Of a stretch of 64,000 nucleotides of DNA, positions 42,232-54,300 are shown one piece after another. Each line of letters starts with the position of its first letter. Position 1 is the stretch's first letter. The position numbers and the translations under genes were made by a program. Source of the DNA: Verrucomicrobiota bacterium (lineage in GTDB: Bacteria > Verrucomicrobiota > Verrucomicrobiia > Limisphaerales > J093); contig JAOSKK010000003.1 in assembly GCA_027493615.1 (NCBI GenBank), positions 27,740 through 91,739 on the forward strand, given 5' to 3'. The notes under the pieces are model-generated. The model made no database searches and had not been told where the DNA came from. It saw nothing but the letters and a program-made list of their open reading frames with translations.

Positions 42232-42676
42232 GGCGCACCCCGTCGAGGTCCTGCTCGTCGAAGACCAACCGCAGGACCTCGAGCTCACCCTTCGCGCCCT
42301 GCACAAGGCCGGCGTGCATCATCGCATCCAAGTCGCCCGCGACGGCGCTGAGGCCCTGGACTTCCTGTTCGGCGCCAACCGGCAGGCAAACGGCACGTTC
42401 GGCGGCCTGCCCAAGGTCGTCGTCTTGGACCTCAAGCTGCCCAAGGTCGACGGCCTGGAAGTCCTCCAGGAACTCAAACGCCACCCCCACACCGAAACGC
42501 TCCCCGTGGTCATCCTGACCTCCTCGCGCGAGCCGCAGGACGTCGCCCGCAGCTACCAGCTCGGCGTCAACAGCTACATCGTCAAACCGGTGGATTGCGA
42601 CGGCTTCAGCTCCACCGTCCAGGCGCTGGGCCGCTACTGGCTGCACCTCAACCACCCGCCTCGATTCCTCGCCTGA
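42224..42676 (+). CDS. Single-domain response regulator (Rcp1-like)
   Basis: This intact 150-residue CheY-like protein starts at ATG 42224, overlapping the kinase stop. The phospho-acceptor is the Asp in KVVVLDLKLPKVDGLEVLQE, with the acidic pair in VEVLLVEDQPQDLELTLRAL, the Thr/Ser in LPVVILTSSREPQDVARSYQ and the Lys in GVNSYIVKPVDCDGFSSTVQ. The longer loop after the first helix (FGANRQANGTFGG) is typical of Rcp1/cyanobacterial phytochrome response regulators. It has no DNA-binding domain, so output goes through phosphotransfer or protein binding. Direct partner: the kinase at 41023. Confidence 0.93.
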   Translation: MPEAHPVEVLLVEDQPQDLELTLRALHKAGVHHRIQVARDGAEALDFLFGANRQANGTFGGLPKVVVLDLKLPKVDGLEVLQELKRHPHTETLPVVILTSSREPQDVARSYQLGVNSYIVKPVDCDGFSSTVQALGRYWLHLNHPPRFLA

Positions 42677-42724
42677 GCGTCCCGCCTGCACCTTCCGCGG
42701 TTCACGACCGCTGCGCGGTTCAGG
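42677..42724 (+). repeat. Dispersed GC-rich palindromic repeat, copy C (5'-truncated)
   Basis: GCGTCCCGCCTGCACC begins directly after the response regulator stop (42674-42676), followed by CCGCGGTTCACGACCGCTG and GCGGTTCAGG. The left part of the palindrome is missing. It fills the gap between two convergent genes. Confidence 0.6.
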
Positions 42725-43412
42725 ATGGCGCCAGCGGATCTCCGTCAGCCACATTCTCACGGCCCCCGATCACCCGCTCCCGGTACAGTTCCGGCCGGAC
42801 CACCCCGGCCATCCGCTCCGGATGAGGCACGCGCCCCTCTCCCACAAACGCCACCACCCGCGCCAGCCATCGCGCCGGTCTGCTCACCAGTCCCCCATAG
42901 GACACCGGCAGCACCCTGACCTGCCGCTGCGTCCGCAACCAGGCGAGTGTGTCCCGCAGATGCTGTCTCAGTTGCCCGGCCAACCACCGCGCGTCTCCTC
43001 CCTCCCTGCCCCGCCGCTGCCGCATCCGCAACTGTGACGCCACCACTTCCGCCAAGGATCGCAGCAGGAAGAGCACGTCGTAGCGCCCGCCTGGCGGCAG
43101 CGTTCGCAGCAGTGGCGAGACCACCTTCACCGCCTTATCCTCCGCCTCCGCCAGACACTCCGGGCATCTCCCAAGACCCAGGACCGGTTCCCACTCGAAA
43201 TAGCCTTCCGGATTGTCCTCGTCCGCCGGCCGCCGCCCGTCGGTCAGCACCGGCACCCCTCCCGCCTCCAGCATCTGCATCATCAGCGACGTCCCGGACC
43301 GCGGCAGACCTGAAACCACAAGGATCGGCGCTCGCGGGTCCCCGGCGCCACTCACCTGCGGCCGGTGGGACTCGGCTTCACCCGCGTTGACTTTCCCTGA
43401 CTCTTCTCTCAT
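42720..43412 (-). CDS. Sulfotransferase-family protein
   Basis: This intact 230-residue protein has the PAPS-binding P-loop PILVVSGLPRSGTSLMMQML near its start. It carries YDVLFLLRSLAEVVASQLRM in the position of the 3'-phosphate loop and VLPVSYGGLVSRPARWLARV in the second substrate block. Members transfer sulfate from PAPS to hydroxyl groups of glycans, lipids or tyrosines. It begins at ATG 43412, though a later start just before ILVVSG is possible. No signal peptide. The nearby ATP sulfurylase/APS kinase gene (46415) would supply PAPS. It is transcribed toward the response regulator. Confidence 0.75.
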   Translation of the reverse strand: MREESGKVNAGEAESHRPQVSGAGDPRAPILVVSGLPRSGTSLMMQMLEAGGVPVLTDGRRPADEDNPEGYFEWEPVLGLGRCPECLAEAEDKAVKVVSPLLRTLPPGGRYDVLFLLRSLAEVVASQLRMRQRRGREGGDARWLAGQLRQHLRDTLAWLRTQRQVRVLPVSYGGLVSRPARWLARVVAFVGEGRVPHPERMAGVVRPELYRERVIGGRENVADGDPLAPS

Positions 43413-43671
43413 TGACTCAATCGCCTTGCGTTTAAGGAGAGTTGTTAGAGAGTGCTCCAGGCTACCCCCTTTCCATCCCTCTGCGCATCCCTGACTAGGT
43501 GGCTCCTGTAGTCACGATTTCTGGCATTCCATGCCGACCGCCCAGCGTAGAGGATCGACACGACTGCGCCAAGGGAATAGTGCTGGCAGAGTGCTACTGC
43601 GAAAGACAGCCCTTGACAGCGAAGGTTTCTTCTACCAAGCTTCGCCCCGAAGGGAATAGTATCTGAACAAG

Positions 43672-44299
43672 ATGCCAAGGGTTATGATTACGTCCGTTGC
43701 CAACCTCTGCCGTCCCCAAGCCACCTCTCCGGGATCCCGGCTTCACCTGCACTTCCTGACCTGCGCCGCCGCCACCGCCGCCTGCGGCACCCCCCGCCCA
43801 GGCGGTCGTCGTTTACAGCGGCATTGTGAACCTGAATGTGCCGGCGACGGACTTAGGCCTGTACCTAAACGTCGTCACCGACCAGTGGTGGACCGATATG
43901 CCACCCAAAGGGGCCGGCTGGGACCTCAATCTTTGGGGCAGCAGCGGCCTGAGTTTTTACCACCCCTCACAAGGTGCCACCATGCGGTACCCAGGGGTGA
44001 CCACCGGTAACGCCGGCAACTGGCAACTCAATGCGGACAACTATTTCGGCTTCCGCTTCGTGAACGAGGCGGGGGACACGACGCATTACGGCTGGGGACG
44101 CCTCGCCGTCGGGCCAAGTTCCACGGTGCGCACCCTCGTGGACTACGCCTACGAAAGCGAGGCCGGCCAACCCATCAACGTTGGCGCGGGCATGGTACCT
44201 GAGCCCCGCCACACCCAGTTGCTCAGCGCCCTCGCCCTCGGCGCCGTGGGTCTGCTTTACCGCCGCAACCGCCGCAACGGCCTCCAGCAGCCCGCCTGA
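43672..44299 (+). CDS. PEP-CTERM sorted exported protein (frameshifted)
   Basis: The ATG at 43672 gives a leader with SRLHLHFLTC. After a slip near 43770 the protein reads VVVYSGIVNLNVPATDLGLY, LNVVTDQWWTDMPPKGAGWD, FYHPSQGATMRYPGVTTGNA, FVNEAGDTTHYGWGRLAVGP and YAYESEAGQPINVGAG. It ends VPEPRHTQLLSALALGAVGL with an RRNRR basic tail, the PEP-CTERM signal. The body pattern 'Val-Tyr-Ser-Gly ... Leu-Asn' with a single Trp-rich region is that of a PEP-CTERM subfamily of unknown function. It precedes the phosphodiesterase-TPR gene by 7-30 bp, so co-transcription is possible. Confidence 0.75.
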
Positions 44300-44305
44300 C
44301 CCGCG

Positions 44306-46450
44306 GTGCGGGTCCACCCGCTTCCCTCCGTGAACGCGACGCGTCTCGCCTCGCGGGTGTTACTGATCGGCTGGGACGGTGCCGATTGGAATCTCATCCA
44401 CCCGCTCCTGGATTCCGGCCAGATGCCGCATCTGGCCCGGTTGGTCGAGACCGGCGTGATCGCCAACCTCGCCACCCTCCAGCCGTGCCTCTCCCCGATG
44501 CTGTGGACCTCGATCGCCACCGGCAAGACGGCCGACCAACACGGCATCTGCGGCTTTCTCGAGCCGCAACCCGACGGCGCCGGTGTCCGCCCCGTGGCCA
44601 GCACCTCGCGCCGCACCAAGGCCCTGTGGAACATCCTCTCCCAGCAGGGCCTTCGCAGCGCCGTCATCGGCTGGCAGGTCAGTCATCCCGCCGAACCCAT
44701 CCGGGGGTTTGTGTCTCCGACCGCTTCGCCGACATTCCCCCTGTGCCCGCCTGGGGCATCAAGGCCAGCACGCCGCCAGCAGAACCCGTCGAGAGCGTTT
44801 CGCCGGAACCGACGCCGGGGCCCGCAAACGGAGGGCCGCCGCGCGCGTGGCCCGTCCTGGGCGACAGCGTTCACCCGCACCACCTGCTGCCGGCACTCGC
44901 GAGCCTGCGGGTCCATCCCACGGAGATTCACCCGCACGATCTCACGCCGCTCATCCCCAGGTCCAGGCGATCGACCCGGGGAAGGACCCTCGACCCGCAG
45001 AACTCGCCCGCTTGCTGGCCCGCGCCGGGTCCGTCCAAGCCGCTGCCACCGCCGTGCTGGAATCCGAACCCTGGGACCTTCTGGCAGTGTACTTCGACAC
45101 CCTCGACCTGGCCGGCCACCAGTTCATGCCTTACCACCCACCGCGCCTGCCGCACGTCCCGATCACCGACTTCGAACACTACCACGACGTCATCAACGCG
45201 CTCTACCGCTTCCATGACCAGATGCTCGGTCGCCTGCTCGAACTCGCGGGCCCCGACACCACGGTCATGCTCGTTTCCGACCACGGATTCCATTCCGACC
45301 ACCGGCGGCCCCACATCCTGCCTTCTGGTCCCGTCCCGGAACCCCAGGCCGCCGCCTGGCACCGCCCCTACGGCATCTTCGTGCTGAACGGACCGCCCGT
45401 GCTCGCCGACCGCCGCGCGTACGGCGCCACCCTGCTGGACATCACCCCCACGGTGCTCACGCTCTTCGGGCTGCCCATTGGACGCGACATGGACGGGCGC
45501 CCCCTCCTCGAGGCGCTCAATCGTCCCGTCACCCCCGCGTACCTGGAAAGCTGGGACACCAAACCGGGCGACGACGGGCAGCATCCCAGGGCGTACCGCC
45601 AGGACCCCTTCGAGTCCGCGGCGCTGGTCCAGCACTTCATCGACCTGGGCTATCTCCCCGCGGCCACCGCCGACGCCAACCGGGCCGTCGCGGTCGTCAC
45701 GGCGGAGGCGCAGTTCAATCTGGCCACCGTGCACCTGCACCACGGCCGTCCTCAAGCCGCCCAGCCCCTGCTCGAGGCGCTTCACGCCACGTGGCCGAAC
45801 CAACCCCGCTTTGCCCTGTGCCTCGCCAAGTGCTACGCCGACCAAGCCCGACATCGCGAGTGCCGCCGACTCATCGAAGGCCTGGAGAGCCGCGGCGTGC
45901 GCGAGGCGGAGGGCGACCTCTTGCTCGCAGCCGCGCTCTTCAACGAAGGCGAGCCCGACGCGGCCCTCACCCGTTTGACCGAGGCCCAGCATCGCCACGC
46001 CGACGACCCGCTGGTCTGTCAGCTCGTCGGTGACCTCTTCCGGGCCCAGCACCGTTGGCACGACGCCAGACCCGCCTATGCGCGAACCCTGGAGTTGGCC
46101 CCCGACCACGCCGCCGCCCACCAGGGCCTGGCCGCCGTGTGCTACGAGCTCGGCCAATGGGATCAGTCCATCGACCACGCCCTCCAGGCTGCCGGACTCC
46201 GCTTCTTCGCGCCGCAAACCCATTACTTCCTCGGCATGGCCCTGGCCCGGAAGGGGGATACCGAACGGGCCATCGCCGCCCTCCAGACCGCCGTCGCGCA
46301 AGCCCCGCGATTCGGCGAAGCCCACTACCACCTCATGCGCCTCTACGAATCCCTCGGCCGACTGGGCGAGGCGCTGCATCACCGTGAATTGGCCTTCGGC
46401 CAGCGCCCCAGCTCATGTCGCCCCACGCCCCCTCGCCAAGCCGGTCGTGA
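44306..46450 (+). CDS. Type I phosphodiesterase/alkaline-phosphatase-like protein with TPR repeats (frameshifted)
   Basis: The N-terminal half is an alkaline phosphatase-superfamily domain. [20 protein letters not shown] has metal-binding Asp, [20 protein letters not shown] has the Thr/Ser nucleophile region, [14 protein letters not shown] and [20 protein letters not shown] have metal Asp/His. The C-terminal third is at least six TPR units ([60 protein letters not shown]). Start is GTG, probably at 44330 (VNATRLAS). Shifts lie near 44705 and 44960. The stop is unresolved and the end given is the TGA at 46448 reached after one slip. The fused arrangement occurs in bacteria near sulfate genes, and hydrolysis of a phospho- or sulfo-ester is inferred. 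Confidence 0.75.
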
Positions 46451-48140
46451 CCCAACCGCCGCCTCCCGAACTCGTCCGCGAGCGGACCCATGCGGCGCAA
46501 GGGTTGCCCGCTGTCCAGCTCACCTCGCGCGCCCTCGCCGACCTCGTCTGCCTCGCCACCGGCGTTTTCGCCCCCCCTCAAGCGGTTCATGACCGCCGCC
46601 GATTACGCGCGGGTCCTTGCCGAAATGCGGTGTGCCGACGGCACCCTGTTTCCCCTTCCGCTGACGCTTGACCTCGACGCGCGCGCCCTGCCCAAGCGCG
46701 GAGACCGTCTCGCCCTGCGGGACGAAGGCAACGAACTCGTCGCCATCCTGACGCTGGTGGAAACCTTCCCGCGCGATCCCGTCGAGGAGGCCAAGGCAAT
46801 CCTCGGCACGTGCGATCCGCGCCATCCCTTCGTTGCGGAGAGGTCCCAGGCCGGGACGATCTGTGTCTCCGGTGCCATCGAGCTCGTCGCCTTGCCCCGA
46901 CCCTCGGACTTCGCGGAGCTCTGGCTCATGCCGTCCGCCGCGCGCCAGCACTGGGCCAACCTCGGCCATTCGCGGGTCGTGGCCTTCTGTGCTCGCGAAC
47001 CGCTGCACCGCGGACACGAAGCGTTGCTCCGGCAAACCGCCGGTCGACTCAAAGCGGGCCTGCTGCTCGATCCCGGGACGGGCTGGCCCAGGGCCGGTGA
47101 CCTGACCCCGTATATCCAGCTCCGCCTCTGCCGCGCCCTCGCCGCACGCTGCCTCGACTCGGACCGCACCTTGGTCACGGCGATGCCGCTGGCGGCGCGC
47201 TGGGCCGGTCCGCGCGAGGCGCTCTGGCAGGCATTGGCCTACCGCAACCACGGCGCCACCCACTTCCTTGTCGCCGACCATCACGCCGATCCCGGCCAGG
47301 ACAGTCGTGGTCGGCCTTACCATGCCGCCCAAGCCGCCCGTGAATTGGTCGATCAATTCGCTCCAGAGACTGGCATCACCGCAGTGCCCGCGCCGGAGTT
47401 TGCCTACCTTCCCGTGGAAGACCGGTATGTCGAACGCGCGTCGGCGCCGCCCGCCGCCACCCCCTGCCCGCTGTCCAGCCGTGCGCTGGTCGACGAATAC
47501 CTTGATCGCGGGCGCCCCGTGCCAGCGTGGTTCGTACGGCCCGAAGCCGCCGCCCTGCTCGAGACGATCCACCCCGCCTCGATCACGCCAGGGCTTCTGC
47601 GTGTGGCTCACCGGTCTGAGCGGCGCCGGCAAGTCCGCCACGGCACGTTGCCTCACCTCCGTCCTTATGGCCTGCGGCCGGGCGGTGACCTTGCTGGACG
47701 GCGACGCCGTCCGGGCGAAACTCTCGGCCGGGCTGGGGTTCAGTCGGGCCGATCGTGACGCCAACATCCGGCGCATCGGTTTCGTCGCCGCGGAGATCGT
47801 GCGGCATCACGGCGCGGTGATCTGCGCGGCCGTCAGCCCTTACCGGGCCACGCGCGGTGAGGTTCGCTCTCTCGTCGGAACCGACCGTTTCTTCGAGGTC
47901 TTCGTTGACACGCCGATGGCCGTTTGCGAAGCGCGCGACACCAAGGGCCTCTATGCCCGCGCCCGGCGCGGGGAACTCACCGGCTTCACGGGCGTGAACG
48001 ATCCCTACGAACCGCCGGCAACGCCCGAACTGCGATTGGACACCATCACCCGTTCCGTCGAGGACAACGCCCGCGCGATCCTCACGCTGCTCGAGTCCCG
48101 CGGCTTTGTCGCGCGTCGCCGTAGCTCTGGGAATCTCTAA
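46415..48140 (+). CDS. Bifunctional ATP sulfurylase/APS kinase (frameshifted)
   Basis: The N-terminal PUA-like domain has LPAVQLTSRALADLVCLATG and GTLFPLPLTLDLDARALP. The ATP sulfurylase core has VVAFCAREPLHRGHEALLRQ (His-x-x-His; the canonical preceding QTRN is here FCARE) and ATHFLVADHHADPGQDSRGR. The C-terminal APS kinase has CVWLTGLSGAGKSATARCLT (Walker A), DRDANIRRIGFVAAEIVRHH, VFVDTPMAVCEARDTKGLYA and GFTGVNDPYEPP. It makes PAPS from sulfate and ATP in two steps. Slips lie near 46430, 46570 and 47595. The loss of the QTRN glutamine in the sulfurylase site is unusual and could affect activity. It may feed the sulfotransferase at 42720. Confidence 0.88.
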
Positions 48141-48363
48141 CGCCATCCCGCACCGCAGTAAACCGCCCGCGCCCTCTTCTCCCCCTCGGGACCCCGCCCG
48201 CCCTCTCGTGGGGGACCGCGCCCGCCCCGGGCGCTGTCTCTTGCGCCCTCGCGAGAGACCTCGTCCCTCCTCCTCCCCTCCCACCGCCAGCACCGCTAAT
48301 CGCCCACGCCTTTCCCGCCAGTGTCACTTGCCACCTACCGCCACGCTCGCTAGCGTTCCGCCC
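48141..48363 (+). other. Intergenic leader of the GH38 gene
   Basis: This 223-bp gap has a GC-rich stem at about 48236-48259 (GTCTCTTGCGCCCTCGCGAG then AGAC). No T run follows, so it is not a clear terminator. A C-rich stretch with little promoter resemblance follows. Nothing else is seen. Confidence 0.3.
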
Positions 48364-51300
48364 ATGTTCCGCCCGATCCGTCTCACCCTTCCGCTGGCCC
48401 TCCTCGCGGGCCCGGCGCTCACGGCCTCGACCCTCCTCTGGGAACTCGGCCGCCCAGACAACGCCAACGCCGACCTCGCCCTCGCCCCGAGCGGCTACGC
48501 GCAGTTCCGTGACGACGGCTTCTTCATCGTCGGCCAGTCCGATCCCCAGTCGGCCTGGCCCTATGTCCATCCTGGACCGGCCGACGCCTGGGCCGGCAAC
48601 CAGGCGCACACCTTCACGGTGCTGTTCCAACTCGATCAGGCCAACCCGAGCGAAACCGCCCGACTCCGCCTCGACTTCCTCGACACCCATGCTGGCCTCG
48701 CGCCGCGGCTGCGCGTCACCCTCAACGGCCACGCCTTCGAACGCGCGCTGCCCCCCGGCGGCGGCGATGCCTCGATCAACGGCGATGCCGCCCGCGGACG
48801 CGAATGCATCTGGGAACTGGACCTTCCCCCCGGGTCGCTGCGCCTCGGCGAGAACCATCTCGAACTCACGACCCTGAGCGGCAGTTGGCTGCTGTACGAC
48901 AGCGTCCAACTGTTCGCCTCGGCTGACACGCGGCTCGCCCCGGTGCCTCCCGGCACGCGTCTCAGCCAGATCACCGTGGCCCCTTACTGGCTGCACGCGC
49001 CCGACGGCCCCGTGCAACCCGTCCAGTTACGCCTCCAGCACATTGGCGCCGCTGCCGAAGCCCAGGTTCGGATCGGCGATCGCCCTCCCCTACCCGTCCG
49101 TCTGCAAAGCGGTTGGCAAAGCATCGAAGTGACCGCACCTGCCGCCGAGCACGCCACGCGGGTGCCCTCGAAGTCACTGCGGCGGGCAACGTCCTGCTCG
49201 TCACCAACCTCACCCTCTCACCGCCCAAGCTCCGCGAGATCTGGCTGCTGCCACACTCGCACGTGGACATCGGCTACACCCATCGACAGCACGAGGTCGT
49301 CGGCATCCAGATCACCAACCTCTTTCGCGGCATCGAACTCGCCCAGGCCAGCGCCACCAACCCGCCCGGCCTGCGCTTCAAGTGGAATCCGGAAGCCATC
49401 TGGGTCCTCGACCACTTCCTGCAACGCGCCACGCCCGCGCAGCGCGAGGCCTTCCTCTCCGCGGTGCGCCGCGGCGACGTCGGCGTGGATGGCCTCTATG
49501 CCAACATGCTGACCGGCCTGTGCCGACCGGAGGAACTGGCTCAGGCGCTCCGCTTTGCCCCCGCCCTCACCGAACTCACGGGCGTGCCCGTCACCTCCGC
49601 GGCCATCTGCGACGTCCCGGGCTGGACCTGGGGGCTTGGTGACCATGATGGGCCAGGCCGGTGTCAAGTACTTCGCCATCGGCCCGAACCACTCCGCCCG
49701 TATCGGCACCATCCACCGCTGGGACAACCAGCCATTCTACTGGCGCTCGCCTTCCGACCGCGAACGCGTCCTCTGCTACGTCGTCGACAACTACCACTTC
49801 CTCGGCAACCTCGAACACCATGTCCGTGGCCACACGGCCAAGCTCACCCGCACCGGCTATCCCTACGACCTGGCCCCCTGTTCTGGGTCGGCACCTGGCC
49901 CGACGGCGGCGTCGACAACGCCCCGCCCGACACCCAGACCGTGGACAAGGTCGTCGCCTGGAACCGCAAGTACGCCGCCCCGCGGGTGATCATCGGGCTC
50001 GCCGGCGAGTTCTTCCGCGAACTGGAACGTCGCCACGGCCCGCAACTCCCCGAGTTCGCCGGCGACCTCACACCGTACTGGGAAGACGGTGCCGGTTCGA
50101 CTGCCCGCGAGACCGCCCTGAACCGGCGCTCGGCCGATCGCCTTTCCCAGGCCGAATCCCTCTTCGCCAGGCTGGCCCCGGCCGACCGTCCCGCCGGAGA
50201 CTTCGAGACCGCCTGGAAGAACGTCCTCCTCTACAGCGAACACACCTGGGGCGCCCACAACAGCATCGCTGAACCGGACGTCCCCTTCGTCGTGGACCAA
50301 TGGCGCGTGAAGCAGGCGTTCGCCCTGGACGCCGACCGGCAGTCCCGCGCGTTGCTCGACGCCGCCCTGGCTTCCTCCTCTTCCGCCGCACTGTCGCCCG
50401 CCGTCGTGGACGTCTTCAACACCACCCAATGGGAACGCACCGACCTCGTCACCCTCACGCCGGGACAGTCCGGCAGAGCCACCTCGGTGACGGACGATCG
50501 CGGCCAGCCCGTCCCATCCCAGCGCCTCGCCTCCGGACGACTCGCGTTCCTTGCCGAGAACGTCCCGCCTTTCGGCGCGAAACGCTTCCGCCTCTCCGCC
50601 CGCCCCGCGCTGTCCCAGGGTCAGGCTCGCATCGAAGGTCTCACCCTTCACACCGCCACTCTCAGCGTGGCAGTGGACCCCACCACGGGTGCCCTGCGCA
50701 GTCTTCGTCGGCAGGGGCTGGAGGCTGAATTCGTGGATCCGCAGGCCCCCGTTGGCCTCAACGATTACCGCTACGTGCTCGGCACCAACGTCGCCGGCGC
50801 CCTTACCAACGGCCCCGTCACAGTCCGCGTGATCGACCCCGGCCCGCTCGTTGCCACGGTCCGCGTGGAATCGTCCGCCCCGGGCTGCCGCCGCCTCGTC
50901 CGCGAAATCCAGCTCGTCGATGGCCTCGACTATGTTGCCCTCGTCAACCATGTCGACCGCGAGGCCGTTCGCGAGAAGGACAGTGTCCACTTCGGTTTTG
51001 GCTTCCACGTCCCCGGCGGCATGGTCCGCATGGAAACCCCGTGGGCCGTCGTGCGCCCGAACATCGACCAACTGCCCGGCGCCTGCCGTAACTGGTTCAC
51101 GGTCCAGCGCTGGGTGGATGTCTCCAACTCCGACCACGGCATCACCTGGGCACCGCTGGACGCGCCCCTCCTCCAGGTCGGCGCCATCACCGCCAACCTG
51201 CTCGGGCCCGTCGGTTGGGACGAATGGCTCCCCGAAGCCCTCGACTCCACCACTCTCTACTCCTGGGCCCAGAACAACCACTGGTTCACCAACTACAAGG

Positions 51301-54300
51301 CCGACCAACCCGGCCTCACCACCTTCCGCTATTTGCTCCGTCCACACGCCGGCGGTTACCACGCCGCCAACGCCGCCCGGTTCGGCCACGAAACCTCCCG
51401 CCCGTTGCTTGCTGTCGCGGCCGATCCCGACCGCCCCGTCCCCCGCCCTTCCTCCGCCTGTCCTCCCCGAAGCTGTGGTGCAGGCTTCCAGCCTGCTTCC
51501 CCGCAGTTCAGGACCGCTGGACAGGGCCGCGCAGGCCAGGCAAACCTCCCCGGATGTCCTCGTCGAGACCGTCAAGGGGAGTGAAGACGGTCAGGCGGTC
51601 ATCCTCCGCCTCTTCGGCGTCACCGGCCAAACCCGACGGGTCCAGGTGGACTGGACCGCCTTCCAGCCGTCGGCCCTCTGGTTGACCGACCTGAGCGAGA
51701 ACCCCCGGCAGCGAACCGAACCCGTCGTCGAGGTCCCCGGTTACGGCGTCACCATGCTGCGGCTCGACCGCCCCCCGCACGGCCACCACGGCCAACCCCC
51801 AGCCCGCCTATCTTCGCCTCGTCTCCATCCCCGCTCCGCAAATCGTCGCTGCGACCGAAGAGTACCCCGGCGGCAACCACAAGGCGGCGCATCTGCTCGA
51901 CAACAACCCGCGCACCGAATACTCCTCCGCCAGCCGCGGCACCAACACGTTCGTCGAGTTCGACTTCGGCACCCCCGTCCCCCTCGCCGGCTTCCGTCAC
52001 CTCGACCGCAACGACCCAGCCACCGTCGCGGCCTCGACTTTGGTGCTCTTCGCACCCGACGGACGCGAAGCCGGCCGCGTCGACATCGAGCATGTCAACC
52101 AGAAGGCGGGGGTCACGTTCCGCACCCTGCCCGAACCGGTCACCGTCCGTCGGGTCCGCTGGCAGATCACCAAGCTCGGGCCCCATCAGTACGGCACGGT
52201 GGGCGGCGCCGAACTGGCCTTCTTCGCCGCCGGCCCGATCGAACCCTCCCCAATGTCACGCTCGAAGCCCGCGCCCTGCCCCTGGCCGAACGCACGCCGG
52301 AAGGCCTCCGCCAACCCCTCTCCGACTCGAGGTCGATTACGCCTACGCCACGCCCATCGACGCCGTCGTCCAGGTCGGCGACCTCGCCCCTCGCCCTCTC
52401 CGCCTAAGCGCCGGCCGGCAGAGCCTCGACTTCGGCATCCCCCTTGCGGAAACCGCCCGCGCCTGGTCCGTCTCCATCACCACACCCGACGGCCAGCGGC
52501 TCGGCACCCAGACCCTCGAGATCTCCCCATTCCGCCCTCTCACGATCTACGTCCTGCCCCACTCGCACACGGATATCGGCTACACCGAGCTCCAAACCGC
52601 CATCGAAGAGAAGCAGGTCAACAACCTCCTCGCCGGCATGGAAGCCGCCCGCCGCACCGCGTCCTATCCCGAGGGCGCCCGCTTCGTCTGGAATGTCGAG
52701 GTCCTCTGGGCCGCCGATCTCTTTCTGCGCCGGCTCGGCCCGGAACAACGCGAAGCCTTTCTCGCCGCCGTCCAGCGCGGCGAAGTGGCCCTGTGCGGCC
52801 TTTATCTGAATGAGTTGACCGGCCTCTGCCGACCCGAGGAACTCGTCCGCCTTCTCCGCTTCGCCACCCAACTGCGCGCTGAAACCGGTGCCCCCCTCCA
52901 GTCCGCCATGATCAGCGATGTCCCCGGCTACACCTGGGGCACCGTCACCGCCCTCGCCCACGCCGGCGTCAAGTACTTCTCCGTCGCACCCAACTACTTC
53001 GACCGCATCGGCGACATCCTCGTGCAGTGGGAGAACCGGCCCTTCTGGTGGGTCGGCCCCGACGGTCATTCCCGCGTGCTCGTCTGGATCCCTTTCTGGG
53101 GCTACGCGCTCTCCCATCGCTACGGTCACCCTCTCCCGCCAGCTCGTCGAGGATTTCGCCGCCAGGCTCGAGCAGCGCGCCTATCCCTATGACATCGCTT
53201 ACATCCGCTGGGCCGGCCACGGCGACAACGGCATCCCCGACCCCGCCATCTGCGAGTTCATCCGCGACTGGAACCAGGCCTTCGCGTCGCCCCGCTTCGT
53301 GATCAGCTCCACCGACGACGCCTTCCGCGCCTTCGAACAGCGCTACGGCCACCGCCTGCCCGAGGTCCGCGGCGACTGGACCCCCTACTGGGAAGACGGC
53401 GCCGGCTCGTCCGCCCTCGAGACCGCCCTCAATCGCGCCAGCTCCGACCGCCTGACCCAGGCCGAATCGCTCTGGGCCATCCGCCAGCCCCGCTCCTATC
53501 CGGTGCCCAACTTCGCCGAGGCCTGGCGCCATGTCCTCCTCTACTCCGAACACACCTGGGGGGCCTGGTGCAGTGTCAGCGAGCCCACCCGCCAGGAAAC
53601 CCTCGACCAATGGGCCCTCAAACGTGCCTACGCCGCGGCCGCCGACACCCAGTCCCGTGAGTTGCTCAGCCAGGCCGGCGCCCTCGGCACCGCCGGCGAA
53701 ACCCCCGAGACCGCCGTCGACCTCTTCAACACCACTTCGTGGCCGCGCACCGAGCTCGTGGTCATCCCCCGCGACTTCTGCGAAGGCCGCGACCGCGTCA
53801 CCGACGACCAGGACAACCCCGTTCCTTCCCAACGACTCGTGAACGGCGACCTTGTCGTACTCGCCCGCGACGTCCCGCCCCTGGCCGCCCGGCGCTACAC
53901 CTTCACCCCCGGTTCGCCCCACGCCCCGCAACACCACGTCGATGCCGCCGGCACCCGCCTCGACAACGGCTTGCTCCGGGTCCGCCTCGACGACCGCACC
54001 GGCGCCATCGTCGAACTCTTCCGCCCCGATCTCGACGTCAACCTCGTCGACACTGCCTCCGGCCACGCCCTCAACGACTACCTCTATTTCACCGGCGACC
54101 AACCCGCCGACGCGCAGCGCAACGGCCCCGTCATCGTCAGGATCAAGGAACGCGGCCCGTTGGTCGCCTCCCCTGCTCGTCGGCTCGGACGCCCCCGGTT
54201 GCCACCGGCTCGTGCGCGAGATCCGCCTTACCGCCGGCCTGGACTTCCTTGAGCTCATCAACCTCGTCGACAAACAGCGCCTGGTCGCCTCCAGCTACCA

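Noticed and set aside
41008..42306. 432-residue minus-strand frame opposite the histidine kinase
   Set aside because: Antisense shadow. The kinase motifs on the plus strand are complete and in one frame.
48236..48259. Rho-independent terminator after the APS kinase
   Set aside because: The stem is short and there is no following T run.
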